Shown here piece after piece: positions 10,636-21,200 of a stretch of 64,000 nt of DNA; positions within the stretch are counted from its first letter, which is position 1; each line of letters begins with the position of its first letter. The DNA is from Russula earlei. Its lineage: Eukaryota > Basidiomycota > Agaricomycetes > Russulales > Russulaceae. Below the pieces are notes generated by a model. That model saw only the letters and a list, made by a program, of their open reading frames with translations, ran no database searches and was not told where the DNA came from. The translations under genes were made by a program, and so were the position numbers. The stretch covers positions 1-64,000 of the forward strand of contig JAGFNK010000193.1 of NCBI GenBank assembly GCA_025769875.1, given 5' to 3'.

Positions 10636-12668
10636 TAACCAACAAACTCCAAGGGGCCCAATACTTTACCAAGTTCAACATACAATGGGGATACAATAAT
10701 ATCTGCCTAAGGGAAGGTGATGAACACCTCACAGCATTCAAGACACCATTAGGACTTTTTGAACCATTGATAATGACATTTGGCCTCTGCAACACCCCAG
10801 CCACTTTCCAACATTTTATGAACACTATTCTGGTGGAATATATCACTACTGAATGAGTAGTTGTCTACCTAGATGATATATTAATCACAACCCCTGAATG
10901 AACTGCATGATTGGATGCACAAGGTCCTAAAGACACTCCAAGACCACGACTTATATTTAAAACCAGAGAAATGTGCCTTCCAACAAACCCCTATTAGTTA
11001 CCTAGGCATCAATATCTTTCAAGGACAAATATCCATGGATCGAGACAAGTTAATAGGAATTACAAAATGGCCTACTCCGACCAATGTTACCAAAGTGCAA
11101 GCATTTCTAAAATTCTGCAACTTTTACCAACAATTTATCCACCAATACTCATGAATGGCACGACCCTTGTTTAACTTAACAAAGAAAGAAAACTGCTTCA
11201 AATGGGAAGACGACAAAGAACAAGCATTTAGAAAATTAATCCAGGCATCTACAATGGCCCCAGTTCTCATGCTACCTGATCATACTAAACCTTTCTGACT
11301 CATCTGCAATGTGAGCAACTTTGCAGTTGGCTTGATTCTAGAACAACCTGATGAATTTAACCAATATCACCCAGTTGTAACGGCGTCGCGGCCGTAAGAG
11401 CGTTAGCTCAAGGTTCAATGGGGGTCAAGTCCCTGTGACTTGGTTCAAGGGTTCAGTGGGGCTGGCTCAAGGAGACTGGATCAAGGGTTTAGCATCTCAA
11501 GGCTGAGTCAGACAATGACTCAGTCCGCAGACAGAGTCGATCTCCTGGTTTCACAGAAGAGGAGGACGATGAGAGAGAGGCAGAGGAGGAAGAGGAACAC
11601 TAGGGTTCCTTGAGGTGTGCTTAGGTCAAGCAAAGTGTAGGCCAGCACAAGCAAAGTTGTGATTGAGAGAGAGTACAGGGCGAGGGATGCGACGGGAAAT
11701 GGGACAAAGCTAAGCTTGGGACATTCCCCAGCTTCTACAGGCACTTAAATACTGTATGTAGCGAGGCTGTACAGTACCATAAGCAGAACAATAGATAAAG
11801 GTGAGCCAATAGCAAAAGTAACTTTGACAATAGGTGAAACACAATAAGTGAAACACGACAGATGAAACAATAAGGGACCATCAGCATCAAGGGATGAAAC
11901 AATAACCAAGGGGACAAGGGTGATAAGAAGAACAATAACAAAAGGAATTATGGACGAACCGACAAGGGGGTAAATCATAACACCTATGAACTACTCACCT
12001 GAAAGCAAAACTAGCCCCTCGGCACTATGGACCATTTAAGGTCATCACTGCATATCCAGTAAACCTTTGTTTCAAGCTACCAAAATCCTGGAGGATACAC
12101 CCAGTCTTTCACCATTCCCTGATTAAACCCTACAAAGAAGCCACCACCCATGGTCCCAACTTCTCCAACCCACCACCTATGTTAATAAAGGGAGAAGAAC
12201 AATATGAGGTAGACAAATCTTAGACTCCCAACTTTCTCCAAACTGTAAAGGAATTCAATATCTAGTCAAGTGGAAAGGGTACACTGCTCAGAAAACACTT
12301 GGGAACCAGCATCAAATCTGTCTAAAGCACAATTACTAGTCAAAGACTTTCATTGGAAATACCCAAAAGCACTTAAAACAATTCCCACCAGGGGTTCCCC
12401 CTAAACTTAGATGCACATTATGACTTCTGTTGATGATTACCTCTACCCCTGTCATCAAAGAACCATTCAAAGACCCCCTGCGATTACCTGCACCCAGTCA
12501 ACCACAGCCATCCCAAGAACAAACCACAGGACACAGAGAGAACCTCTACAGAGAAACAAACCCCAATTTTTCTTATGCAAACCACTCCATCAACTCTACT
12601 CTTTTATTCTAAGAAACAAAGAACCCTTAACTGTTGCAGGAGCAACAGATCTATAAAGAGAGGATGAA
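10636..12668 (+). pseudogene. Gy-B gypsy pol, copy 2, head to head with copy 1
   Basis: Starts within reverse transcriptase ([28 protein letters not shown], then VVYLDDILIT, the YxDD box) and continues with [27 protein letters not shown] and RNase H up to about 11375. After an S3 LTR it resumes in the integrase C-terminus (KLAPRHYGPFKVITAYPV, RIHPVFHHSLIKPYKE) and a decayed chromodomain. About 1.5 kb of RNase H-integrase is missing. Stops and shifts throughout. It ends at a purine run next to LTR 12669. Confidence 0.82.
11376..11982 (-). mobile_element. S3 LTR in Gy-B copy 2
   Basis: Same LTR as 7685-8277, opposite orientation (+ strand TGTAACGGCG ... ATCATAACA). Flanks CCAGT and CCTAT do not match, and pol sequence is missing across it, so the insertion was accompanied or followed by a deletion. 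Confidence 0.85.
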
Positions 12669-14100
12669 TGTTGTGAATCAAGGCCAGGCCTTAACCATAC
12701 AATGTCCTGTTGTAACTCAACAGAGTCCTCTTCATTTCATATCCTCTACCCACCTTTGTTCCCAATCAACTTCTCCCTCTAACCAAGCGTACATCACAAA
12801 GGACCTTGGTTTCCAATCCCTCTGAGCTTGCTAAAGCTGTTACAGCATCATGGCCATTGGAGCGTTAGCTCAAAGTTCAGTGGGGGAAAGTCCCTGTGAC
12901 TTGGTTCAAGGGTTCAGTGGGGCCAGCTCAAAGAGACTGGATCAAGGGTTTAGCATCTCAAGGCTGAGTCAGACAATGACTCAGTCTGCAGACAGAGTCG
13001 ATCTCCTGGTTTCACAGAAGAGGAGGATGATGAGAGAGAGGTAGAGGAGGAAGAGGAATGCATGGGTTCCTTGAGGTGTGCTCAGGTCAAGCAAGATGTA
13101 AGCCAGCACAAGCAAGTTGTGATTGAGAGAGTCTACAGGGCAAGGGATGCAACAGGAAATGGGACAAAGCTAAGCTTGGGGCATTCCCCAGCTTCTTCAG
13201 GTGCTTAAATACTGTATGTAGCAAGGCTGTACAGTACTATATGCAGAACAATAGATAAAAGGTGGGCCAATAGCAAAAGGAGATCAATAACAAGTGAAAC
13301 ACAAGGAGGTAAAGTGACAGCTGTCAATCAATATCAAGGGATGAAACAGTAACCAAAGAATGAGGGTGACAGAAGAGAACAATAACAGAAAAGGTTAGTG
13401 ATGAACCAACAAGGGGGTAATTCATGACAAAAGCACCCTCCTTCCTATTGGAGCAACTTACCACATGTGGGCCACATGACCATTCAGCCACTTGCTACCA
13501 AAACACTGGAAGGACTCCTAGACCTCTTGGATGATCTAAATGATGTCATAGAGTGCCACTGACATCATAGCTGACAGAGCAACTCCACCATGACATCATA
13601 TGCTCACCAAGCACTCCACAAATGATGTCATTATGATATCATTGCTCCACTGTCTCCCTAATCATCCTGAATCACACCCATGGGTCTGACACAACGTGTT
13701 TATGCCCTTAAAATCTGGTTGGAGCAGTCCATAGAGTCTGAGTTATTTTCTGTAGTTCATACTCAGACCTGTAACTAGTATATAAGACCCAATGTAGCAT
13801 GGCAGTCATCAGACTGTCCATTTGTGATACTCTCATCTTCCTGGGTACTCCCCTGCAACCGCTCAGTCTAAAGCCTCCCCTCATCTTCAAGGTACTCTTC
13901 ATTGACCACCTTGTCAAAAGCCCTTCACTGCACTGGCCTCCAACCTTTGCCTCTGCCTCCTGCAACACATACCAGTCCCCATCTGGTACCTTCTAGTCAT
14001 TTGGCTTGTCCTCCTGTTCAATGCTGTTTATGCCACGTACCGTCTGTTCTGACCCTTGCCCACCTGCTCCTGAGTCCTTTGTGATCAGCAGTATGTGTCT
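12669..14100 (+). mobile_element. Gy-B 3' LTR of copy 2, interrupted
   Basis: Follows the polypurine end of Gy-B copy 2 (GAGAGGATGAA) and begins TGTTGTGAATCAAGGCC; it is resumed after the nested S3 LTR and ends at GTGTCTTGA, lacking the final CA where Cp-1 begins. It is the most diverged Gy-B LTR here, so this copy is old. Confidence 0.82.
12838..13429 (-). mobile_element. S3 solo LTR (592 bp) in Gy-B LTR
   Basis: TGTTACAGCATC ... TTCATGACA between AAAGC duplications (12833-12837, 13430-13434). Confidence 0.92.
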
Positions 14101-15291
14101 TGAAAGCCATTGCTGCAGAAAATGATCTGGAGGTTCACCAGATGGATGTCAAATCAGCCTATCTAAATGGTGAACTGAAAGATGAAATATACATGAAACC
14201 ACCCCCTAGATTCCATGTACCCAACGGCATGGCACTCTGCTTGCTAAAGGCCATATACAGCACCAAGCAAGGAGGACACGCCTGGTATGAGAATATCAGA
14301 GCCATGCTCGCCCACATGGGGTACACCCACATGGATGTGGACCATGTGGTCTTCATCTGAGAAACCCCAGGGAACTTATCATTTATAGCTCTCTATGAGA
14401 TGACAGACCTAGGTAACATCGCCTGGATCCTAGGCATCCATGTCATGTGCGATTGCCAGGAAGGCTGGATTGCACTCTCCCAAGAGAAATATGTTGAGAA
14501 AATGTTGGAGCGCTTTGGGAAAGCAAATGTCAAACCCATCAGCACCCCAACACTCGCAAATGAACACCTCTTAAAGGTGCACTCACCCAAGGTGGACATC
14601 AAGTCCTATCAACATGTGGTCAGTGCAATAATGTACCTCATGCTGGGAACACAACCTGACCTCACATACACCATTGCCACACTTGGACAGCACACCTCTT
14701 GCCCAGGCAATGAGCACCATCGCAGACTTGAATGCATGATCCGGTATATCTAGGGAATGAGTGATCACTGCCTTGTTTTCCAATGTGAACACAATACTCA
14801 GTTGACCTTGACTGGATATGTCAAGGCAGACTGGGCCAGTGACATGAACGATAGGAAATCGACCTCTGGATTTGTCTTCATGTTGGCAGAAGGGGCCATA
14901 AGCTGGAGTTCTAAGAAACAAATGTCAGTGGCTCTCTCAAGCATGGAGGCAGAGTATATCGCAGCTGCACATGCAGCGAAGGAAGCCATATAGCTGAGAT
15001 GGCTACTCACCAAACTGGGCCAAGACCTCCATCTCCCCACCACTCTCCACATCAATAACCAATCTGCCATGGCCATTGCCAAGAACCCAGAGTTCCATGA
15101 TCACACCAAGCACATTGAGGTGCGACACCACTTCCTGCACCAAAAGGTCAACGTGTGAGAGATCAATCTTGCATACACCCCAACTGAGGATCAAGTTGCT
15201 GATGTCTTGACAAAGGGACTCAGCAGGGAGAAACACAAGCATTTCACAAAGGAAATGGGAGTGAACACACACCACCAGAGCTGAGGGGGCA
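14101..15291 (+). pseudogene. Cp-1 copia pol, RT to RNase H, lacking the YxDD segment
   Basis: Ty1/copia reverse transcriptase (EVHQMDVKSAYLNGELKDEIYM) starts abruptly at 14101. At about 14391-14400 the frame jumps from FIALY straight to EMTDLG, so the segment that should hold the YVDD catalytic motif is deleted. It continues through ILGIHV, MYLMLGTQPDLTY, GYVKADWASDMNDRKSTSGF and the RNase H end (HIEVRHHFLHQKVNV, QVADVLTKGLSR). Stops occur near 14358, 14752, 14991 and 15158. A purine tract (GAGCTGAGGGGGCA, 15278-15291) precedes the LTR. Confidence 0.88.
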
Positions 15292-15536
15292 TGTTGGACA
15301 TACAGCCACCTGGTGGCATGTGTACAGACAAAGCCAGACTGCACATGTAAATTCGAATTAGTTGTCATTTGATTTTTCCCTCAGTCTTTCACACACAAGA
15401 CTGAGGTCAGTACCACACTCTCTTACTTCTTTCTACAACTAATACTGTACATAGCAAAGCTTCCTTTAGGTTAGATCACTAACTACTACAGTCTTTCACA
15501 CACAAGACTGAGCAAAGCTTCCTTTAGACTCCAACA
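15292..15536 (+). mobile_element. Cp-1 3' LTR (245 bp)
   Basis: TGTTGGACATAC ... GACTCCAACA, immediately after the polypurine tract of Cp-1. It contains the intron-split hairpin repeat at 15380-15527. The 5' LTR is absent. Confidence 0.88.
15380..15527 (+). repeat. intron-split hairpin repeat inside Cp-1 LTR
   Basis: Hairpin A1 (15380-15405, arms CTCAGTCTT/AAGACTGAG), a 49-nt intron-like block with GTCAGT, CTAAT and CATAG (15406-15454), 15-nt B1 (15455-15469), a short spacer, A2 (about 15489-15512) and an exact B2 (15513-15527). Same order as in the two Cp-3 LTRs although the sequence differs. Confidence 0.8.
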
Positions 15537-15543
15537 GTTGCCC

Positions 15544-15927
15544 CATTGAACCAGAACCTGAATGGATCAAAGAAGGTGAAGACCTTCATACAAGGTTTAA
15601 GATCCACTCATAGATGTTATGTGTTAGACAGAACTTTAGTATATGCACATATGGCAATAGGGTTATGCATACTATGCTATCTATCACAAGATGCAGCCTT
15701 ATGCTGTGTCTAGAACATTTCCACATCACATGTCACTGAGTGCACAATATAGTGGACACCTGTAATCACCTCTTTGGTCTTAGGAACAGCCCTGGGTCAT
15801 GGAGGTATAAACACCATACATGTAGACAAGTATACACATCACTCTACACCCCAATATCACTTGAGCATTAGCACAACCTCTAAGGTGGGTTGCTTGGCCT
15901 GTTAGCTGTGGTCTATGCTGCACAATG
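15544..15927 (+). mobile_element. Cp-2 solo LTR with eroded ends
   Basis: Matches the Cp-2 LTRs (24877-25265, 30340-30725) over 384 bases; terminal TG and CA have mutated. Flanks TGCCC and TGTCC differ by one transition and probably are the old duplication. It interrupts the 3' end of the secreted-protein gene at 15902-16366. Confidence 0.82.
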
Positions 15928-16366
15928 TGTCCTTTTTCAGTTTTTTTGCCAGTTCAGGTCCATTCGGGCCCATTTTCCAATCATGACCTTTCATCCAAGA
16001 AAACTGCTGCTCCCCAGATGGTGGCTCTGCTTCCACCTTTGGGGTTTTCCTTTTCTCTGACACATAGATCTTCTTCTGGAATGTTTTGGGCGACGACTTC
16101 CACATAACAGGTACTTCTTCATCATACACCTTACTCCCCAGTATCAATTTTGTTTTAGTTCTCTTCCTCCCTGGAAAAGCGTGCAGCTCGGGCAATTCAT
16201 TTTTAGAGAGCTGTTGGGGTTGGATTCTGCACAGTAAAAGTTGAAAGTCAGCCCGAGGGATACAGCAGAGCTCGTGGACGTACCCAGTGGAACTGGAAGG
16301 AAGTGCGAACGACAGAGTGATGCCAATGGCGAGGCAGAATGTGACAAAGACAAAGGAAATGCGCAT
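15902..16366 (-). CDS. small secreted protein, copy 1, with LTR-derived C-terminus
   Basis: ATG at 16366 opens a typical signal peptide (MRISFVFVTFCLAIG, then FALPSS). A 57-nt intron fits at 16227-16283 (GTACGT, GCTGAC, GTGCAG; phase 2, GG|A) and its length is a multiple of three. The mature part of about 95 residues is Lys/Pro-rich (RKRTKTK, KKIYVSEKRKTP) with WMKGHDWKMGPNGPELAKKLKK near the end. The final DTLCSIDHS and stop come from the inserted Cp-2 LTR. Its TATA box lies at about 16940, on the far side of a Cp-3 solo LTR, so expression may be lost. Upstream reading to 16507 would start inside that LTR and is not the gene. Function unknown; possible secreted effector. Confidence 0.6.
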   Translation of the reverse strand: MRISFVFVTFCLAIGITLSFALPSSSTGYVHELCCIPRADFQLLLCRIQPQQLSKNELPELHAFPGRKRTKTKLILGSKVYDEEVPVMWKSSPKTFQKKIYVSEKRKTPKVEAEPPSGEQQFSWMKGHDWKMGPNGPELAKKLKKDTLCSIDHS

Positions 16367-16474
16367 TGGTATTATGTGTACGATCGTGAACTTAGAGCTC
16401 GCGGTGGGGTGGAAAATGTAGAAAGATCGTCGGTAACCAGTACTAACAAGTATGAGTGCAGCTGTCAAGAATTG

Positions 16475-16909
16475 TGTTGAGATAAAGAGTAGCCGAAGCG
16501 TTGACACATCGGCCCAAACTGTCCGGGCAGCCCACAGGCCCGGACCACATAAGCTTTTCAGCTCAGTGGCTGAAACGCATATGATAACAAAATTGATAAT
16601 GTGATCAAAGACAATCGGTAGCTAGCACATAGAGATCGTGAAAACAATTTGATAGTTACTACAGACAAAATAATTAGGGACACTCTCAGATACTTAAGAG
16701 CGTTGTACATACAGTAGATACTTCAGTTTCTTCTCACAGAAACTGAAGTAAGTACTTACTATCTCATGATCTTATCAGTAGCTGATTACGCATTGTAGTA
16801 TCATTTTATTAGGTAAATATGACACAAGCAGTTTCTTCTAACAGAAACTGAATATCATTTTATTAGATCTACTACAATCTAATCTTCCTTATCACTGCAT
16901 GATTCAACA
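16475..16909 (+). mobile_element. Cp-3 solo LTR (435 bp) between promoter and gene
   Basis: TGTTGAGATAAAG ... GATTCAACA flanked by AATTG (16470-16474, 16910-16914). The empty site is preserved in the inverted copy near 62620-62640, which proves the insertion. Confidence 0.95.
16722..16866 (+). repeat. intron-split hairpin repeat inside Cp-3 LTR
   Basis: A1 16722-16747 (arms TTCAGTTTC/GAAACTGAA), intron-like block 16748-16798 (GTAAGT, CTGAT, TTGTAG; 51 nt), B1 16799-16812, spacer 16813-16828, A2 16829-16852, B2 16853-16866. An ACTTAAGA box lies about 29 nt upstream of A1, as in the copy at 3299-3745. Confidence 0.8.
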
Positions 16910-17187
16910 AATTGGAACCTGCAGCCATGGGCCTTTTTATACTAACTCTCCTCTGTCCGATAATGATAGGTTCCAATCTTGGATCAGTTGGATGATAGTT
17001 TGCATCATGATGATCGCGGAGGTTTGATATGATATGTGACCCGTTCGAGTCGTGTGTCTCACAGTCACAATCATACCGCTGTGTCTCGACTCGCTGCTCT
17101 AGATCTTGTCTCCCACCTGCTCATCGGTGTTGCCTGCGCATACTTCCCCAGTTGCCCTTTCGTTTGCCTCCACTGCTACTGCCACTG
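16910..17187 (+). other. host segment: promoter side of secreted-protein gene
   Basis: Unique DNA matching the reverse complement of about 62350-62635. It holds the TATAAAAA box (minus strand, about 16935-16942) that in the uninterrupted copy sits about 130 bases upstream of the gene's ATG. No gene of its own recognised. Confidence 0.7.
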
Positions 17188-17496
17188 TGTCACCGCCGTG
17201 TACGGTACTCAGAGTTCGAACGTGGGAACCTTAGGTAAGCGCATGTCCTACGTGGCTTCGAACGAGAGAGAGAGAGAGAAAGTGAAAAGTGACTGCTATT
17301 GTTTGTGGGGGAATACGACAAAAGATTCGACTTGCCCTCTCTTAGGCATAGGACAAGCCTTTATATACACTATCAAACGGCCTTGTGTCTCCCTCGCTAC
17401 CGTGCTGCGGCACCATATCAAAGCTCGAACGGTCGAACCGCGTGACCGTTGCAACTTCCTGTGCAACATGGCCCACGAGTGGGGCTGGCGGTGTCA
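17188..17496 (-). repeat. Gy-C 3' LTR (309 bp)
   Basis: TGTCACCGCC ... GGCGGTGTCA on the + strand, same length as the 5' LTR. The last 26 codons of the post-pol ORF run into it. It includes a (GA)n run and TATATAAA. Confidence 0.95.
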
Positions 17497-18224
17497 TCAC
17501 CCTCGTCGAGATTGGGACGTCCTGGACCATGATGGCACCATCCGGCCAAGGAGACGCGGCGCGCGTAGGGGGTGCCATCCCACGACACGCGAATGTGAGA
17601 GACGCGGTCAGGGAGTCGGGCGGCCTCAAGTCGATAGTGCATGCGGTTCTGGGATTCCCGCGCCGTCCTGAGCTCGGCCTCTTTCTGAGTGATGTCGGCC
17701 TGGAGGGCGGCGATGTGCTCATCCCAGCCTCTATAGCATTGGACGTCGGCAGCCAGTCCCCAGTCGTCGGCCTTGCCGGCCTCCTCGAGTAGGCGGTGGA
17801 ACGTGGGGGAGTTGGCCCCCATCTGTTTGAGGAGCCAGTTGGGGAGGACGTCAATGGGGCCGATGGGGTCGTCGACTGGGGAGGCAAATATCTCCATGCC
17901 GATGCAGGGATCGTTGGGGGAGTCACCCATGACTCCGACGACCATGGTGGGGGAATGGGGGCTGCGCTGGACGAAACGCACGAGCTGCACGCGTCCTTCG
18001 GTCCCAGGGAGCCAAAGTCCCGGGGCATGCCCCATGTTGGGGACGAATCCCTCGGGACAAATGGTGAGCGCGGGTCGTTCAGTTGCCTGTCGAAGGCAGT
18101 CAGTGAGGTCAACCAAGGTGTCAGCCTGATGGGAGGCTTGTAGCTCAGCATGAAGGAGGGCTTCGGTGCACGTGGCCAGTTCCATTTTGCGCGCAGCCAC
18201 CGTGAGAAGAACCCCAGCCACCAT
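17418..18224 (-). CDS. Gy-C post-pol ORF, 268 residues, unknown function
   Basis: An uninterrupted frame in a different register overlaps the end of pol, which stops at 18250, and runs into the 3' LTR. The first ATG is at 18224, although the frame is open further upstream. Composition is protein-like and balanced: an Ala/Leu-rich amphipathic start (ARKMELATCTEALLHAELQA), LPNWLLKQMGANSPTFHRLL, and a coiled-coil-like HIAALQADITQKEAELRTAR. No zinc knuckle or known domain recognised. A longer minus-strand frame at 17342-18367 is Ser/Pro/Arg-rich and looks like a shadow. It is the only gene of Gy-C without a stop, which may hint at late selection or chance. Confidence 0.55.
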   Translation of the reverse strand: MVAGVLLTVAARKMELATCTEALLHAELQASHQADTLVDLTDCLRQATERPALTICPEGFVPNMGHAPGLWLPGTEGRVQLVRFVQRSPHSPTMVVGVMGDSPNDPCIGMEIFASPVDDPIGPIDVLPNWLLKQMGANSPTFHRLLEEAGKADDWGLAADVQCYRGWDEHIAALQADITQKEAELRTARESQNRMHYRLEAARLPDRVSHIRVSWDGTPYARRVSLAGWCHHGPGRPNLDEGDDTASPTRGPCCTGSCNGHAVRPFEL

Positions 18225-18249
18225 CCCATGGAGGGTGTTGGGGTCGAGC

Positions 18250-21200
18250 TCAGGCTGTCCGTTGAGGACTGCAGCGATCGACCTGGGGGAGAGGGGCCCT
18301 TCGGGGACGACATGTCGACATTGACGAGAGTGGGAGTGGGTGAGGAAGTATGAGACTCGGGGAGCATGGTTGGGTGAGGTTAGTGCTATTCAACTGAGGG
18401 GGTTTTATAGCCACTGGGAGCGTGGCCCTCTGGGACTTATGATACTTTGGTAGCAGGGGCAGGAGTCCTGGATACTGCGGATTGATCCATGTGCTGTCAC
18501 TCATTGGTTGTCCTTCCCACTGCACGAGGTATTGCAGTTGTTTCCACGGACCGCGTCTTCTATGGTTGAGGATAATTCCCACTTTGGGCTGAAACCCTTT
18601 GGCGGCTGTAGGCATTGGCAGGGTAACCAGGGTATGTTGGCCAAATTCGGCAGTGTGATGGCATGGGTGCAGCAGGGACGCATGGAACACATCGTGGATG
18701 CCCCAATTCTTCGGTAGCAATAATTGGAAGGCTAGTGGGGATACCTTTCGCAGAATCTTGAAAGGTCCGTGGCGATGGGGGGCCAACTTGGGACTGAGAT
18801 ATGGAAGCTGTAGATTGGTTGCTTCCAGCCACACTTGTTGTCCTTCGGCGTAAGTCGGTTGCGGGGCTCCCTGATTTTGGGCAACTAGATTCAAAGCGCT
18901 GCGGGCCTGCTGGCGCTTCCGTTCCATATGTTCCATTTGTTGTTCCACAGCTTCATTATTGGTCTCCACCCCTTGGGGGTGTAGCATGGGTCGATAGCCT
19001 AGGAGGGCCTGATTGGGGGTCATCCCCAGGGTGGTATTGGTCGTGTCGTTGTGGACGGTGGAAGTTATTCCCAGCCACTGGCTCCAATTGGTTTGGTCCA
19101 TAGTGACTAAGCGCAGGTACTGCTCTACCCATTGATTTTTGCGCTCGGATAGGCCATCGGTCTGCAGGTGAAAGGCCGTCAACAGATTTTGCCTAATGTC
19201 GAGTTGGGCATGTAGCGCTCGGCCGAAGTGAGAGGTGAATCGAGGGTCTCAGTCGGTGATAATTCTGGTGGGGAGTCCGAACCATCGGTACACGTGATCT
19301 AGGTATAGCTGGGCTATTCCCGGTCCAGTAATGGTGGTGGAGCAGGGGATGAAGACTGCTGCTCTAGTGCAACCATGGTCCACAATGGTGAGGATGGCGT
19401 CGTGTCCCCGGCTCTTCGGGAGCTGCGTGATCAGATCCATGGCTACATGTTTGAAGGGGAGAGTGCTGGTGCCAGTGGGTATGCAGTATAAGGGGGTATG
19501 CGGCGAGTGGGTTTGTATCTTATTGTGTTGGCAGACGTCGCAGCCTCTGACGTATTCCGCAATCCATGATCTCATGTACGGCCACCAGTATTGTGCGGCT
19601 ACTCGCCACTTTGTCTCGTCTCTCCCTGGGTGTCCGTTAGTGGGGCCCTCGTGGGTCGATCGCACTATCCCTTGCTTGAGGGAGTGTTCAGGTGGTATTA
19701 CAGTGGTCGCCCCCATAGTCCATAGATTCTGGGTGGAGTCGTATGTGATGCCAAAGGTACGAGACCAAGATTTCATAAGGTGTTTGTGTCATTTTTGAGC
19801 TTGCTGGATGCGTCCCTTGGTGGATCCAGCGATTAGTGCTCGGACAAACATCTGTGTAGGTAATACCATGACATCTTGGTTATCGTTCTGTCTGATGTCC
19901 TGCTCCCATGGTCAGGAGAGGAGATCTGCTGCTACATGGACTTTGCCGGGGACATGTTTGATTTCTAGCCAGTAGTCCTGGAGCTGGGTGACCCATTGGG
20001 CTACGCGTCGATTGACCTTTTTGGGATTCTTCCAATAGGTGAGGTTTGCATGGTCGGTGAGTAGCGTGATGGGATGGCGTGTACCAATCAGGTGGTGGCG
20101 CCAATGTTCTAAGGCTTTGACGACCGCTAATAGTTCTTGCTCATAGATGTTGTAGTTGCGTTCGGCTGGGGAGAAGGTGGCTGAGAAATACATGATGGGG
20201 TGTAAGCGGGGTTTTGGGTGTGCGGCCATAGGTTCTCCCCCCTGCGAGAGTATGGCTCCCACGCCATACCCGGACGCGTCTGTTTGTAAGGTGAAGGGTT
20301 TGGTGTAGTCTGGTTGGGTTAACACCGGTTTTTGACACATCAGGGCTTTGAGCTGGTTGAACGCGGTTTGCTGGGGTTCCCCCCACACCCAGGGGGTCGC
20401 TTTTTTGGTCAAATCCAGGAGAGGTCAGGCGATTTTTGAGTAGTTGGGAATAAAGTATCGATAGAATCCGGTGAATCCTAGGAAGGCACGGATGTCTGTG
20501 CAGTTTCGAGGGGTCTTCCATTGTTTCACGGCTTCGACTTTCTGTTCTTCCATCGCTATTTGATTGCCTTGTATGACGACTCCCAGGAACTCTATTTGCT
20601 TTTGCTCAAATTGACATTTCTCTGGTTTGAGGTATAGGTCGTGTTTTGCGAGTTTGTCTAATATTTGGTGAACGCATTGTCAATGTTCGGATACGTCTGG
20701 GCCCATGGCTACTAGGATGTCATCCATGTAGATGGTCAGCCAATCTTCTCTTAATTTGTGTTCAAAGATGGTGTTCATCATGGTTTGGAAGGTGGCCGGT
20801 GAGTTGGTGAGGCCAAAGAACATGACGGTGGGCTCGAAAAGCCCTTCGTTGGTTACGAATGCCGCTTTCCATTGATCCCCTTCCTTGATGCGGACGTTGT
20901 TGTACCCCCACCTGATGTCAAATTTAGAGAATAGGGACTTCCCTCGTGCCTTGTTGATTAATTGGGGTATGAGTGGCAGGGGATAGCGGTTGCGGATTGT
21001 CCATTCGTTCAGCCGTCGGTAGTCTTGGACCGGTCGTAGCTTGCTGTCCTTCTTTTTGATGAAGAAGAACGGGGCCGCGTAGGGGCTTTGTGATTGGCGA
21101 ATGTATCCTTTGGCCAAATGTTCCTTGATGAATTGCTGTAGTTCTTCCTGTTCCGGTTGCGATAGGGGGTAGATCTTTCCAGGGAGTGTTGCAGGGGCCC

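Noticed and set aside
15470..15491. Second intron between B1 and A2 in copia LTRs
   Set aside because: It begins GT and ends AG in all three, but 17-22 nt is too short for known spliceosomal introns.
15380..15527. CRISPR-like or simple tandem repeat
   Set aside because: Only two repeat units with nested order and LTR context; no array.
15902..16507. 201-residue reading of the secreted-protein gene
   Set aside because: The upstream 32-47 codons would come from the Cp-3 solo LTR and 5' leader; the signal peptide starts at 16366.
17342..18367. 341-codon minus-strand open frame
   Set aside because: Ser/Pro/Arg-rich composition and overlap in all frames with pol and the better 268-codon frame; treated as a shadow.
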